Shown here in pieces: positions 52,918 to 62,100 of a stretch of 64,000 bases of DNA. The position numbers were made by a program, and so were the translations under genes. The notes under the pieces were generated by a model. It saw nothing but the letters and a program-made list of their open reading frames with translations, did not search any database and was not told the DNA's origin. Positions within the stretch are counted from its first letter, which is position 1. The number at the start of each line of letters is the position of its first letter. Source of the stretch: Brassicibacter mesophilus (GTDB taxonomy: Bacteria; Bacillota; Clostridia; Tissierellales; Proteiniboraceae); assembly GCF_050433385.1 (NCBI RefSeq), contig NZ_JBNPXI010000004.1, positions 62,001 through 126,000 on the forward strand. Reading direction: 5' to 3'.

Positions 52918-52947
52918 AATCGGTGTCTGGTACTTGACTTACTCTTA
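52918..52947 (+). repeat. Dispersed element copy N
   Basis: ATCGGTGTCTGGTACTTGAC then TTACTCTTAAC. It lies between a minus-strand stop codon and its terminator but still reads on the + strand, so its orientation does not follow the gene it is attached to. Confidence 0.6.
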
Positions 52948-52967
52948 ACTTCTTAATTTAGTTAACT

Positions 52968-53948
52968 CTACTTACTCAGTTCATTTTTTTTGTATTCAAC
53001 ACACACTTCATCGTCTATTTCATATTCTTTTTCTAATTTATTTGTCACTTGTACTTTAAGCAAATTGTTTCCTATTCTTACCATGTAATTTATATAAGAA
53101 CCTAAAAATACTTTCTCTATTATTTTACCTTTCATTTTTTCTTTTTCATTTTCACTTTGATTAATATCTGCTCTATCTGTAATATTTATCATTTCAGGTC
53201 GCACAAAGCTAATATTTCCACTATCATCTTTTATAATATTAGAAGAGCCTATGAAATCTAAAACAAAGCGACTTTGAGGATTTTCGTAGATTTGTCTAGG
53301 AGTTCCCAGTTGTTCTAGCTTTCCATTATTCATGATGCCGATTTTATCCCCTATACTCAATGCTTCTTCTTGGTCATGGGTTACAAACACCATAGTGATA
53401 TTAAATTTCTTTTGTATGTTTTTTATTTCTTCTCTCATTTTAACACGAAGCTTTGCATCTAGGTTTGATAGAGGTTCATCTAATAATAGAACCTTAGGAT
53501 TCACTATGAGAGATCTAGCTAATGCCACTCTTTGCTGCTGACCACCACTTAGCTCATGGATTTTTTTGTTTTTATGCTCAGCTAAACCTACAAGCTCTAA
53601 GTATTTATTTCCCTTTTCTTTAGCTTTATCCTTTTTGATTCCTTGAAATTTTAATCCGTACATTACATTTTCAAGTACACTCATATGTGGGAAAAGAGCA
53701 TATGACTGAAATACAGTAGAAACAGGTCTTTTATCTGGAGGAATCTTGGTTATATCTTGACCATCAATTAGTATAGTTCCATAGTTCGGAATCAAAAAAC
53801 CTCCTATCATTTTCAGAGTAGTAGTTTTACCACAGCCGCTAGGGCCTAGAAGACACAGTAATTCTCCTTTTTCTACTCCTATATTCAAATTATCCACTGC
53901 GACTATATCATCAAAAGATTTTTTTAGGTTTTTAATTTCTAGGAACAT
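52968..53948 (-). CDS. ABC transporter ATPase, FbpC/PotA type
   Basis: A 326-residue ATPase with Walker A GPSGCGKTT, signature ELSGGQQQRVALA, Walker B VLLLDEPLSNLD and switch VTHDQEEA, plus a short C-terminal TOBE-like beta domain with the regulatory FVRPEMI strand. GGAGGG sets the ATG at 53948; the frame extends upstream into the permease gene. It powers the permease and binding protein encoded before it. Substrate candidates are ferric iron, phosphonates or similar anions. Confidence 0.88.
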   Translation of the reverse strand: MFLEIKNLKKSFDDIVAVDNLNIGVEKGELLCLLGPSGCGKTTTLKMIGGFLIPNYGTILIDGQDITKIPPDKRPVSTVFQSYALFPHMSVLENVMYGLKFQGIKKDKAKEKGNKYLELVGLAEHKNKKIHELSGGQQQRVALARSLIVNPKVLLLDEPLSNLDAKLRVKMREEIKNIQKKFNITMVFVTHDQEEALSIGDKIGIMNNGKLEQLGTPRQIYENPQSRFVLDFIGSSNIIKDDSGNISFVRPEMINITDRADINQSENEKEKMKGKIIEKVFLGSYINYMVRIGNNLLKVQVTNKLEKEYEIDDEVCVEYKKNELSK

Positions 53949-55599
53949 TTTTTCCCTCCAGTACAAGTTTTGAAAAAGTTATATTTACTACTAATGTGAT
54001 TAAAATAATGGTACAGGCAATAGCAGATCCAACTCCATAATCTCCACTTTGTATAGCATCAAACATCTCAATAGTTGCTAATTTTTTTCCTGGATATATT
54101 AAAAATATTATAGAGCCAATAGTAGTCATAGTAGAAGTAAAGTTATTTATAAAAGAAACTAAAAAAGCGGACTTAGACATAGGAAGTATAATATCCTTGA
54201 GTACAAAGAAATGTTGAGCTCCTAAATCCTTTGCTGCTTCCTCTACTTGGGGATTTATTTGAGATAGAACAGCACTATTTATTTTAGTAGACATAGGTAA
54301 CTGCTTAAAAAGCACATTGAGTATAACTATAAGAGCAGTACCAGTAAGCTCTAGTGGGTAGTCATTAAATGCTAGAATATACCCTATTCCAAAAAATGTT
54401 CCTGGTATTATATAAGGTATAGTAGCAATAAAGTCTATTCCTTTCATTATCTTTATTTTTCTTATCTCTAAATAATAGGCTATTAAGGAACCAATTAGAC
54501 TTCCTGCTGTTCCTGCTATTAATGAATATATTACGCTTCTTAGAAAGCTTTTTCCACTATACATTCTCATTTTTTGAATGTTATCTAACGAAAAATACAT
54601 GCTTCCAGACCTATATTTTGTAAAAGCAGAGACAAATATAGATGTGTATTGTAGCAGCATTATGATTAAGAAGAAGTAGGTAACAAACTTAATTAATTTT
54701 CCGAACAATCCACTAATAGTCATCTGATCTTCTTCTGAAAAACCTTTCAAAGAATTTGAAGAAACTACATTTGTTCTAGCCATAAAAGACCTGTAAAAAA
54801 GAAATGCGATAATAGCAGGTATGAATATGAGTACACTTATGGCTGATGCAGCACTTAAATCAGAATAGGCAATGACATTTAAATAGGCTTGAGTTGCTAA
54901 TACGTTAAATGAACCACCTATAATAGTAGGCGTTCCAAAGTCTGCAAGAGATCTGACAAATGTAAGTAGAGCTACAACTAGTATACCTGGTCTTATAAGA
55001 GGTAACACAATTTTTCTCACAGTGTGTGAAGAATTTGCTCCCAAATCTAAAGAGGATTTTATAAGATTTTTGTCTATTCCACTTATAACTCCTACAAGAA
55101 TCAATGTACTTAATGATGTAAATCCTAGTGACTGCATAGCTACTATTCCTTGCCAGCCATAAGTATTAATAGTCAGACCTAAAATATCATGAGTTATGAA
55201 TCCTCTTCTGCCAAACAGAGTTATATAAGCTAGTGATGATACAAATGGTGGAGAAATCATAGTCAACATGAGGATTAGAAGAAGAACTTTTTTAATTCTC
55301 TTGCCGCTAAAGCTTATATAGAGAGAAATGCATACAGTCATAAAAGTAGAGACAATCGTAGTTAGTATAGCTACAAATATACTGTTATAGAATAACTTCA
55401 TGTTTTTATTGAATAAGTTCTCATATATGTTCAACGTGAACTTGTCTTCTACAATAACGCTTTCTAAAATAACAGAAACAATAGGATAAAGTATAAAGGT
55501 AAATACCAAAGATATGACAACTACTAATATTAACTTGTCTATTATATTGTAAAAATGGGTATCTAAAGATTTAGATACCCTTTCAGTCCTTCCTATCAT
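53932..55599 (-). CDS. ABC transporter permease, fused two-domain FbpB type
   Basis: A 555-residue permease in which two six-helix BPD domains are fused. Both EAA loops can be seen (DLGANSSHTVRKIVLPLIRPG and AAKDLGAQHFFVLKDIILP, the former shown by position near residue 200). Such fusions are typical of ferric iron FbpB/AfuB. It starts one base after the binding protein's stop and overlaps the ATPase gene by 17 bases, so the three are translationally linked. Confidence 0.9.
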   Translation of the reverse strand: MIGRTERVSKSLDTHFYNIIDKLILVVVISLVFTFILYPIVSVILESVIVEDKFTLNIYENLFNKNMKLFYNSIFVAILTTIVSTFMTVCISLYISFSGKRIKKVLLLILMLTMISPPFVSSLAYITLFGRRGFITHDILGLTINTYGWQGIVAMQSLGFTSLSTLILVGVISGIDKNLIKSSLDLGANSSHTVRKIVLPLIRPGILVVALLTFVRSLADFGTPTIIGGSFNVLATQAYLNVIAYSDLSAASAISVLIFIPAIIAFLFYRSFMARTNVVSSNSLKGFSEEDQMTISGLFGKLIKFVTYFFLIIMLLQYTSIFVSAFTKYRSGSMYFSLDNIQKMRMYSGKSFLRSVIYSLIAGTAGSLIGSLIAYYLEIRKIKIMKGIDFIATIPYIIPGTFFGIGYILAFNDYPLELTGTALIVILNVLFKQLPMSTKINSAVLSQINPQVEEAAKDLGAQHFFVLKDIILPMSKSAFLVSFINNFTSTMTTIGSIIFLIYPGKKLATIEMFDAIQSGDYGVGSAIACTIILITLVVNITFSKLVLEGKNVPRN

Positions 55600-55600
55600 A

Positions 55601-56680
55601 TTACTTATCTCCTACTAACTTGCCCCATTTAGTAAGTATAGTTTCTCTATCATCACCAAAAGAGCTTAAGTTTAATTTTAATAGCCTATCTTTTGGTACT
55701 CCTAAATCTAGACCTTCAACATCAGGTTTCACCATCATAGCACTATCTTTTCCGTCTAGTTTAGCCATTTCGGATTGGATTTCTTTAGAGAATATCCAGT
55801 CCATGAATAGTTTTGCTGCTTCTAGGTTTTCAGCATTTTTAAATATTGCCATTCCTTCTGGAACCCATGGAATGCCGTCTTCAGGGTAAACAACTGTCAT
55901 ATTTCTTTCTTCTTGTAAATCAAAGATGCTTTTATCGATATATGTAATACCTATAGCTGCTTCTCCTTCTGTAGCCTTAAGTTGAGGATCTTTACCTCTT
56001 TTTCCGTAGTAAGGAATGTTTTTGTCTAGCTCTTCGAAGAATTTCCAACCTTTTTCATTTCCCATAGCTTGCAATAGACCATTAACTACAGCATAGTTTG
56101 TTCCTGATATTGCTGGGTTTGACATGATTATTTCATCTTTATATACTGGATTAGTTAAGTCTTTCCAGCTTGTAGGCATAGGAAGATTATTTTCTGCTAT
56201 TACTTCATTATTAACTATAAACCCTACTATAGTCATACCTTTTGCTACCCAATATCCGTCACTGTCTTTGTATTGATCTGGGATATCTTCTGTTGCTGGA
56301 GATTTATATGCCTCTAAAAGACCATCTTTTTTGGCCTGCATGAATGCATCTAATCCGCCACCAAACCAAAAGTCTGCCATTGGCTTGCCACCTTCAGCCT
56401 TTGTTCTAGATAGTAGTTCGCCTGAAGACATGCTTACAAACTCTACTTTTACACCTGTTTTTTCAGTGAATTTGTCAAACAATTCTTTATAGCTCTCAGA
56501 TGTAGCTACAATTCTTAAAGTAGTTCCTTCTAAACTAGTTTCTGTACTAGATTCTGTTTGTTCCTCTGTTTTCTCCGGCTCATTGTTGATTTGCTTGTTT
56601 TCAGTTTTACTACAAGCTGCCAAGCTTAGAATCATTGCTAGAGCTAAAAGTAAAGCGAGTGTTGATTTAAATTTTTTCAC
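55601..56680 (-). CDS. ABC transporter substrate-binding lipoprotein, FbpA/AfuA type
   Basis: A 359-residue extracellular lipoprotein with lipobox LAAC (residues about 20-23), a Glu/Thr-rich linker, and the family-1 binding fold (VEFVSMSSGELLSRTKAEGG, ADFWFGGGLDAFMQAKKDG). Start is GTG after AGGAGG on the minus strand. The two tyrosines that bind ferric iron in FbpA are not identifiable by eye, so iron is not certain; related proteins bind 2-aminoethylphosphonate or other small anions. Confidence 0.85.
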   Translation of the reverse strand: MKKFKSTLALLLALAMILSLAACSKTENKQINNEPEKTEEQTESSTETSLEGTTLRIVATSESYKELFDKFTEKTGVKVEFVSMSSGELLSRTKAEGGKPMADFWFGGGLDAFMQAKKDGLLEAYKSPATEDIPDQYKDSDGYWVAKGMTIVGFIVNNEVIAENNLPMPTSWKDLTNPVYKDEIIMSNPAISGTNYAVVNGLLQAMGNEKGWKFFEELDKNIPYYGKRGKDPQLKATEGEAAIGITYIDKSIFDLQEERNMTVVYPEDGIPWVPEGMAIFKNAENLEAAKLFMDWIFSKEIQSEMAKLDGKDSAMMVKPDVEGLDLGVPKDRLLKLNLSSFGDDRETILTKWGKLVGDK

Positions 56681-56872
56681 TTACACTACCTCCTGTTACA
56701 TAGTTGAATTCTAATATTGTCCTTCAAAATTATATCATGGAATCATAGTATCAAAGCTATTATAGATATTTTTTATAGAAGTATTATTTACTATTATATT
56801 TTTCTATAGTGTAACATGAATAAGCTCTTCTGTGCTAGAATTCCAATAGAGTATTATTTGGAGGTAACTATT

Positions 56873-57502
56873 ATGATAATTGATACACATCTACATGAAA
56901 GCAAATATTCTTCTGATAGTCATCTATCCCTTACAGAAGCTATAGAAGCTGCTAGAATTTTAGGACTAGATGGAATTTGCGTAACTGATCACGATAACAA
57001 CTTTTTAAAAAATGAAATAGGTCATTCTACAAAAATAAACGATATATTAGTAATAGTAGGAGCTGAAATACTTACATTTCAAGGAGATATATTAGTGTTT
57101 GGATTAGATGATGTGCCTAAAGAAATGATCCATGCAGAAGAATTACTAGAAATAGTTAAAAAAAATAATGGAGTAGCTATAAGTGCTCATCCTTTTAGAA
57201 ATAATAATAGAGGGCTAGGAGAATATATTAGAAAAGTAAAGGATAATCTTCATGGTGTAGAAGCATTTAATGGAAGTACGCTACCTCATCATAATTTGCA
57301 TGCATATGCTTTAGCTACTGAACTTGGCATTCCTTGTCTCGGGGCAGGTGATGCTCATGTGTCTAAACAAGTAGGAAAGTATGCAACCTATTTTGATAGT
57401 TCCATTAGAGACGAAAAAGATTTTATTGAAGCAATCAAATCAAAGAGCTTTTGTCCAGTGATGAGAAAAAACGAACATTATAAAAAAGTTGATATATATT
57501 AA
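56873..57502 (+). CDS. PHP domain phosphoesterase
   Basis: A 209-residue metal-dependent hydrolase. Metal ligands of the PHP fold are visible: DTHLHESKYS (two histidines), VTDHDN, VGAEI, SAHPFR and GDAHV near the end. Length fits stand-alone PHP enzymes such as nucleoside or histidinol phosphatases. GGAGG at 56860-56864 sets ATG 56873, not the in-frame ATG at 56816. It stands alone between divergent and convergent genes; the substrate is unknown. A much larger secreted protein with the same type of domain follows 2 kb later. Confidence 0.83.
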   Translation: MIIDTHLHESKYSSDSHLSLTEAIEAARILGLDGICVTDHDNNFLKNEIGHSTKINDILVIVGAEILTFQGDILVFGLDDVPKEMIHAEELLEIVKKNNGVAISAHPFRNNNRGLGEYIRKVKDNLHGVEAFNGSTLPHHNLHAYALATELGIPCLGAGDAHVSKQVGKYATYFDSSIRDEKDFIEAIKSKSFCPVMRKNEHYKKVDIY

Positions 57503-57505
57503 AAA

Positions 57506-57557
57506 TAAGGAGACAGGCACGTTTGTTAATCTACGTACCCGTCTCCTTGGTTTTTAC
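57506..57557. terminator. Bidirectional terminator between PHP and MATE genes
   Basis: AAGGAGACAGGCACG and CGTACCCGTCTCCTT pair with two A-C mismatches on the + strand, which become G-U pairs on the minus strand. The stem is therefore better for the MATE transcript, whose last codons lie inside it. Confidence 0.7.
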
Positions 57558-58920
57558 ATTGATTTTCTTGATTTCTAATTACTTTCTTTTGCCACTTTCC
57601 TGTTGAATATATGGCATATCCGACTAAACATATTATTCCGTTACTTAGAACCATAGCATACCATACAGAATTTGTACCTAAATTAGTAAAAGTTTTGAAT
57701 ATCAATATTAAAGGTATTCTTAAACCCCATAATCTTCCCATCATTAGAACCATTGCAGAAAACGTGTGACCAGAACCCTGGAAAGTTCCTATAAAGATTT
57801 GAAAGAAGCCCATAAATGGCAAAGCTGCTGATATTAATCTGAGATAATGAGTTCCTTGACTAAAAACCTCTGGATCGGGATTAAATAAACTGATTATGTT
57901 ACTTGAAGTAGAAAATATTAATATTCCTCCTGCTACTAAGAAAATAGTTGTCAAACCGACACTTGTTTTTACAGCTTTTTTTGCTCTTTCTATATTTTCT
58001 GCTCCGAGGTTTTGGCCTACAATAGTTGACAGAGCACTTCCTATACCCATTGCCGGCATTAAAATAAGAGAATTGATCCTATTGCCTATTCCAAAGGCGG
58101 CCATGGTAGATTTTCCAAAAGATATGATAAACATGTTTAATACTATAAATCCAAGAGCCGCTGTGGATTGCCCAATAGAAGATGGGATACCGACCTTTAT
58201 AATCTTCAATAATACTTGTTTGTTTAAGTGCAAGTCAGATATTTTTAAGTGAATGCCAGTTGTTTTTGTAAATAATCTATATATAGCATAAAAAGAGAAT
58301 ATTCCTCGTGCTATTATAGTCGCTATTGCTGCACCAGCTATTCCAAGGTCAAAGATAAATATAAATATAGGATCTAGGATAATGTTTAAGCCCACTGAAA
58401 GAGCTCCATATATCATTGGAGTAATTGTATCTCCTTGCCCCTGTTTAATGGAGCTAAAGATAAAAAATAGAAACATAGTTGGAAGTCCCATAAACATTAT
58501 TCTTAGAAACTCAGTGGCATTGTCAAACAGCTGTCCTTCTCCGCCCATACCACTTACTATGTATGGAGTAAAGAAAGCTCCTAATGCTCCAAGTATTATA
58601 GAAAGAATAATTGAAAAGGAAAGCAGCTGACCTGCAACATCAGTTGCTTCATCTAAACTATGCGCTCCTGTATATTGGGATATTAATGCCGTACCAGCTA
58701 TAGACATCCCCATACCTAGTGACATGACGAAAAAGATTACCGGCCAGACAAGGGTTATGGCGGCTACTTCGGTGGAGCCAAGTCGGCTAACCCAAAAAGT
58801 ATCTGTCAGATTGTATACTGTTTGAATAAAATTATTTAACATAATAGGTCCAGACAGTAGAAGTATTACTCTAGACATTTTTCCATTTAAAATAAGATCT
58901 CTTTTTTCTAAGTAATCCAT
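57526..58920 (-). CDS. MATE family efflux transporter
   Basis: A 464-residue 12-helix MATE antiporter (YNLTDTFWVSRLGSTEVAAI in the first half, and the second repeat with GIPSSIGQSTAALGFIVLN). GGAGGGG sets ATG 58920 on the minus strand, shorter by four codons than the longest frame. Unlike the pump at 51.3 kb it has no neighbouring regulator. Its last codons form one arm of its terminator. Confidence 0.9.
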   Translation of the reverse strand: MDYLEKRDLILNGKMSRVILLLSGPIMLNNFIQTVYNLTDTFWVSRLGSTEVAAITLVWPVIFFVMSLGMGMSIAGTALISQYTGAHSLDEATDVAGQLLSFSIILSIILGALGAFFTPYIVSGMGGEGQLFDNATEFLRIMFMGLPTMFLFFIFSSIKQGQGDTITPMIYGALSVGLNIILDPIFIFIFDLGIAGAAIATIIARGIFSFYAIYRLFTKTTGIHLKISDLHLNKQVLLKIIKVGIPSSIGQSTAALGFIVLNMFIISFGKSTMAAFGIGNRINSLILMPAMGIGSALSTIVGQNLGAENIERAKKAVKTSVGLTTIFLVAGGILIFSTSSNIISLFNPDPEVFSQGTHYLRLISAALPFMGFFQIFIGTFQGSGHTFSAMVLMMGRLWGLRIPLILIFKTFTNLGTNSVWYAMVLSNGIICLVGYAIYSTGKWQKKVIRNQENQCKNQGDGYVD

Positions 58921-59190
58921 AAACCCCTCCAATTCTTTTGATAATTACCATTATATCAAATATATTTCGAGTATCAAAATATATTCTCCAAAAATAAGCC
59001 AACAGGCATATTTTTTAAGTTAAAAGACTTAGAGTGACATAAATCTATCTATTTTTTTGGAACACATAACCATAGAATGACATCTTTTTCTTTAAATGGG
59101 TGCTATTATATTGTTAGACAAGCAAAGGAGGTGTGATGGTTTAACTTTGAAATTAACAATTTGAAATAAAAAAGCAAAGGGGGATGCAGA

Positions 59191-62100
59191 TTGAGTAAAA
59201 AAGTATCAAGAAGTTTGAGTTTTTTTATTGTTTTTGCTTTAGTTTTAACAAATCTGTTCTGTTTTAGTGTGTCAGATATAGCAAGTGCTGTGGGAACAAC
59301 ATATGTAGAAACATTTGATAACTTTAACGAACCAGGTACAACATATGCTAATGGGTCTTTTGTAGGTAATAACAACATCACATGGAACTATATATCTGCA
59401 CGTAAAGATGAAGGATTTGTGATTGATGGAAAAGGAATGATGTTAAGAAATTCAGGAAGTAAATGTACATCTGAGCTTATACCAGGTGGAATTTCATCAT
59501 TCTCAGTTGAATTAAAGAAAGGTTTTACAGGATCAGGAAATAGACAAATTGAACTGTTCATAAATGAAGAATCAAAAGGTCTGTCACAAGTTTTTGACGA
59601 TACCGACGTACATTCATTTACAGTTGATAATATTAATATAGATGGAGATATAGTTATTGAAATAAGAAATGTAACGGCAAAGCAAGTAGTAATTGATAAC
59701 ATTACATGGACTTCTTATGACGATGGCGGGTCAGGAACAGACCCTGATGAACAAGTAGCTAATGTAACAGCTTTACCAGCACCAGGAGCAGTTGAAGAAG
59801 GAACAGAGGTAACTCTCTCAACTTCAACAGAAGGAGCAACAGTATATTATGCTGTATACACAGATGAGATTACTGATGCCGATTATGAAATATTTTATGA
59901 TAATAACCCAATAGTAGTGAATGAACCATTAACTATAAAAGCATTTGCTGCTAAGGAAGGTTTAGAAGATAGTGATGTAACAGAATTTGAATACACTATT
60001 AAAGAACCAGCACTAATCAAGTCAATAGCAGAAGCAAGAGGATTTGATTTAGATACAGAAGTAACTGTGGAAGGTATAGCAACAGCAGACCTAGGAAGTA
60101 ATAATTATATCCAAGATGACACAGCAGGAATCATTGTAAGATTACAAGGGCTAGACATGATCCCAGGGAACAGATACAGGATTACAGCAAAACTGAAGGA
60201 TTATTATGGAATGGCACAGCTAGAACCTTCAACTGTAGCTGATGTAGTATTAGTGAAGGAAGGAGTGGGAGTACCAGCACCACAGCTAGTAACATCATCA
60301 GACTTAAGTGCAGATTTAGGAGAAGACTATGAGGGTGAGCTTGTTAAGATAGAAAATGTAACAGCTGTTGAAGTAGATGCTTATAGAAATTTCAAGATAG
60401 AAGACAAAGAAGGAATATCAGCAGCAAGACCTAGTGATGCAAGCTGGATGGAGGTAGATAAGGAATATTCAAGTATTATTGGCGTAGTTACTTATGATTT
60501 CGGTGAATACAAAATATATCCTAGGACATTAGAGGATATATCTGAGAATGCAAACAGTGCTACAGATCTATTTATATCAGAATATATAGAAGGTGGTAGC
60601 AACAACAAAGCTATAGAAATTTATAATGGCACAAGGAATACAGTTGATTTATCAACATATAAGGTAGAGCTTTATTCTAATGGTTCTACAAGTGCTACAA
60701 ATACTGAAAACTTATCAGGTACATTAGCTCATGACGAGGTGTTCATAATAGCTAATAGTGGCTCAGTTCAAGAAATATTAAATAAATCGGATATTACAAG
60801 TACAGTTACCTATTTTAATGGTGATGATGCAATAGTTTTGAAGCACAATGATGAAATAATAGATGTCTTTGGTCAAGTAGGAGTTGACCCAGGCTCAGCA
60901 TGGGGAACTGGAGATAATACTACTGTAAATCATACATTAGTTCGTAAGAGCAGTATAACAGTAGGAGATGTTAATCCAGATGATGAATTTGATCCTGTAA
61001 CTGAGTGGGACATATACCTACAAGATACCTTTGATTACTTAGGAAGTCATACTATGGGAGATGGGCATCAAGATCCAGATACGACACTACCAACTATAAA
61101 TCATACACCAGTTACTGATGGCAACGTAAATGAAGACCTTACAATTATAACTACAGTGACAGACGACAGGCAAGTTGAGTCAGTTAAACTACATTACAGG
61201 ACAGAAGGAGCAGAGGATCACATAATAGTAGACATGACTAAAATGGAGGATTCATATACCTACACTATTTCAAAAACAAATTTAACAGTAGCAGGAATAG
61301 AGTATTATATAGAAGCATCAGACGGAACAAACACAGCAACATCTCCAGAAGATGTAAGCATACCATATCAAATAGTAATAAGCGAAGAAGATATAGCGCC
61401 ACCTCAAGTAATAAACTTGACGCCAGCAAGCGGTTCATCAACAGGAACTGAGCTTAAACCTGTAATAAGTGCAGAATACAGCGACGTATCAGGTATAGAC
61501 ACAGCTTCAATAAAGCTATATCTAGATGGTACTGAAGTAACAGGAAATACTACTATTACAGAAGCAAAGATTAATTATACTCCATCAACTGACTTGGTAG
61601 AAGGAAATCACACAGTAAAATTAGAAGTATCTGATAAAGCAGCAACTCCGCAAACAGCAATAGTTGAATGGAATTTCTATGTAGGAGAAAAAGAATATAA
61701 TTTATATTTTGGCCAGCTTCACAGCCATACAAATATTTCAGATGGTCAAGGAAGCTTAGATGCTGCTTACTCTTGGGCTCGTGACAAAGGTAATGCAGAC
61801 TTCTTTGCAGTGACAGATCATTCAAATTGGTTTGATAACGAAAAAGATACTTCAAATGAAACTATTACAGATGTAAGCCAATCTACAAGTGAAGAATGGA
61901 AGTTAATGCATTCTATTGCTGATTCATATAATGAAGATGGTGAATTTGTAGCAATAGCTGGTTTTGAAATGACCTGGAGTGGAAGTACTGGTGGATGGGG
62001 TCATATAAATACTTTCAACACACCATGGTTTGCATCAAGAAGCAATAGTAATATGGATTTACCAGCGTACTACAGTCATATCTCTGCAGATACTGATTCT

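Noticed and set aside
55601..56680. Firm assignment as ferric iron-binding protein
   Set aside because: The iron-binding tyrosine pair could not be located by eye, and related proteins bind phosphonates, so only the broader class is given.
58933..59190. Riboswitch upstream of the giant secreted protein (for example c-di-GMP type)
   Set aside because: No GEMM or other conserved riboswitch core was found. Only an AGGAGGTGTG followed by a two-codon frame is visible.
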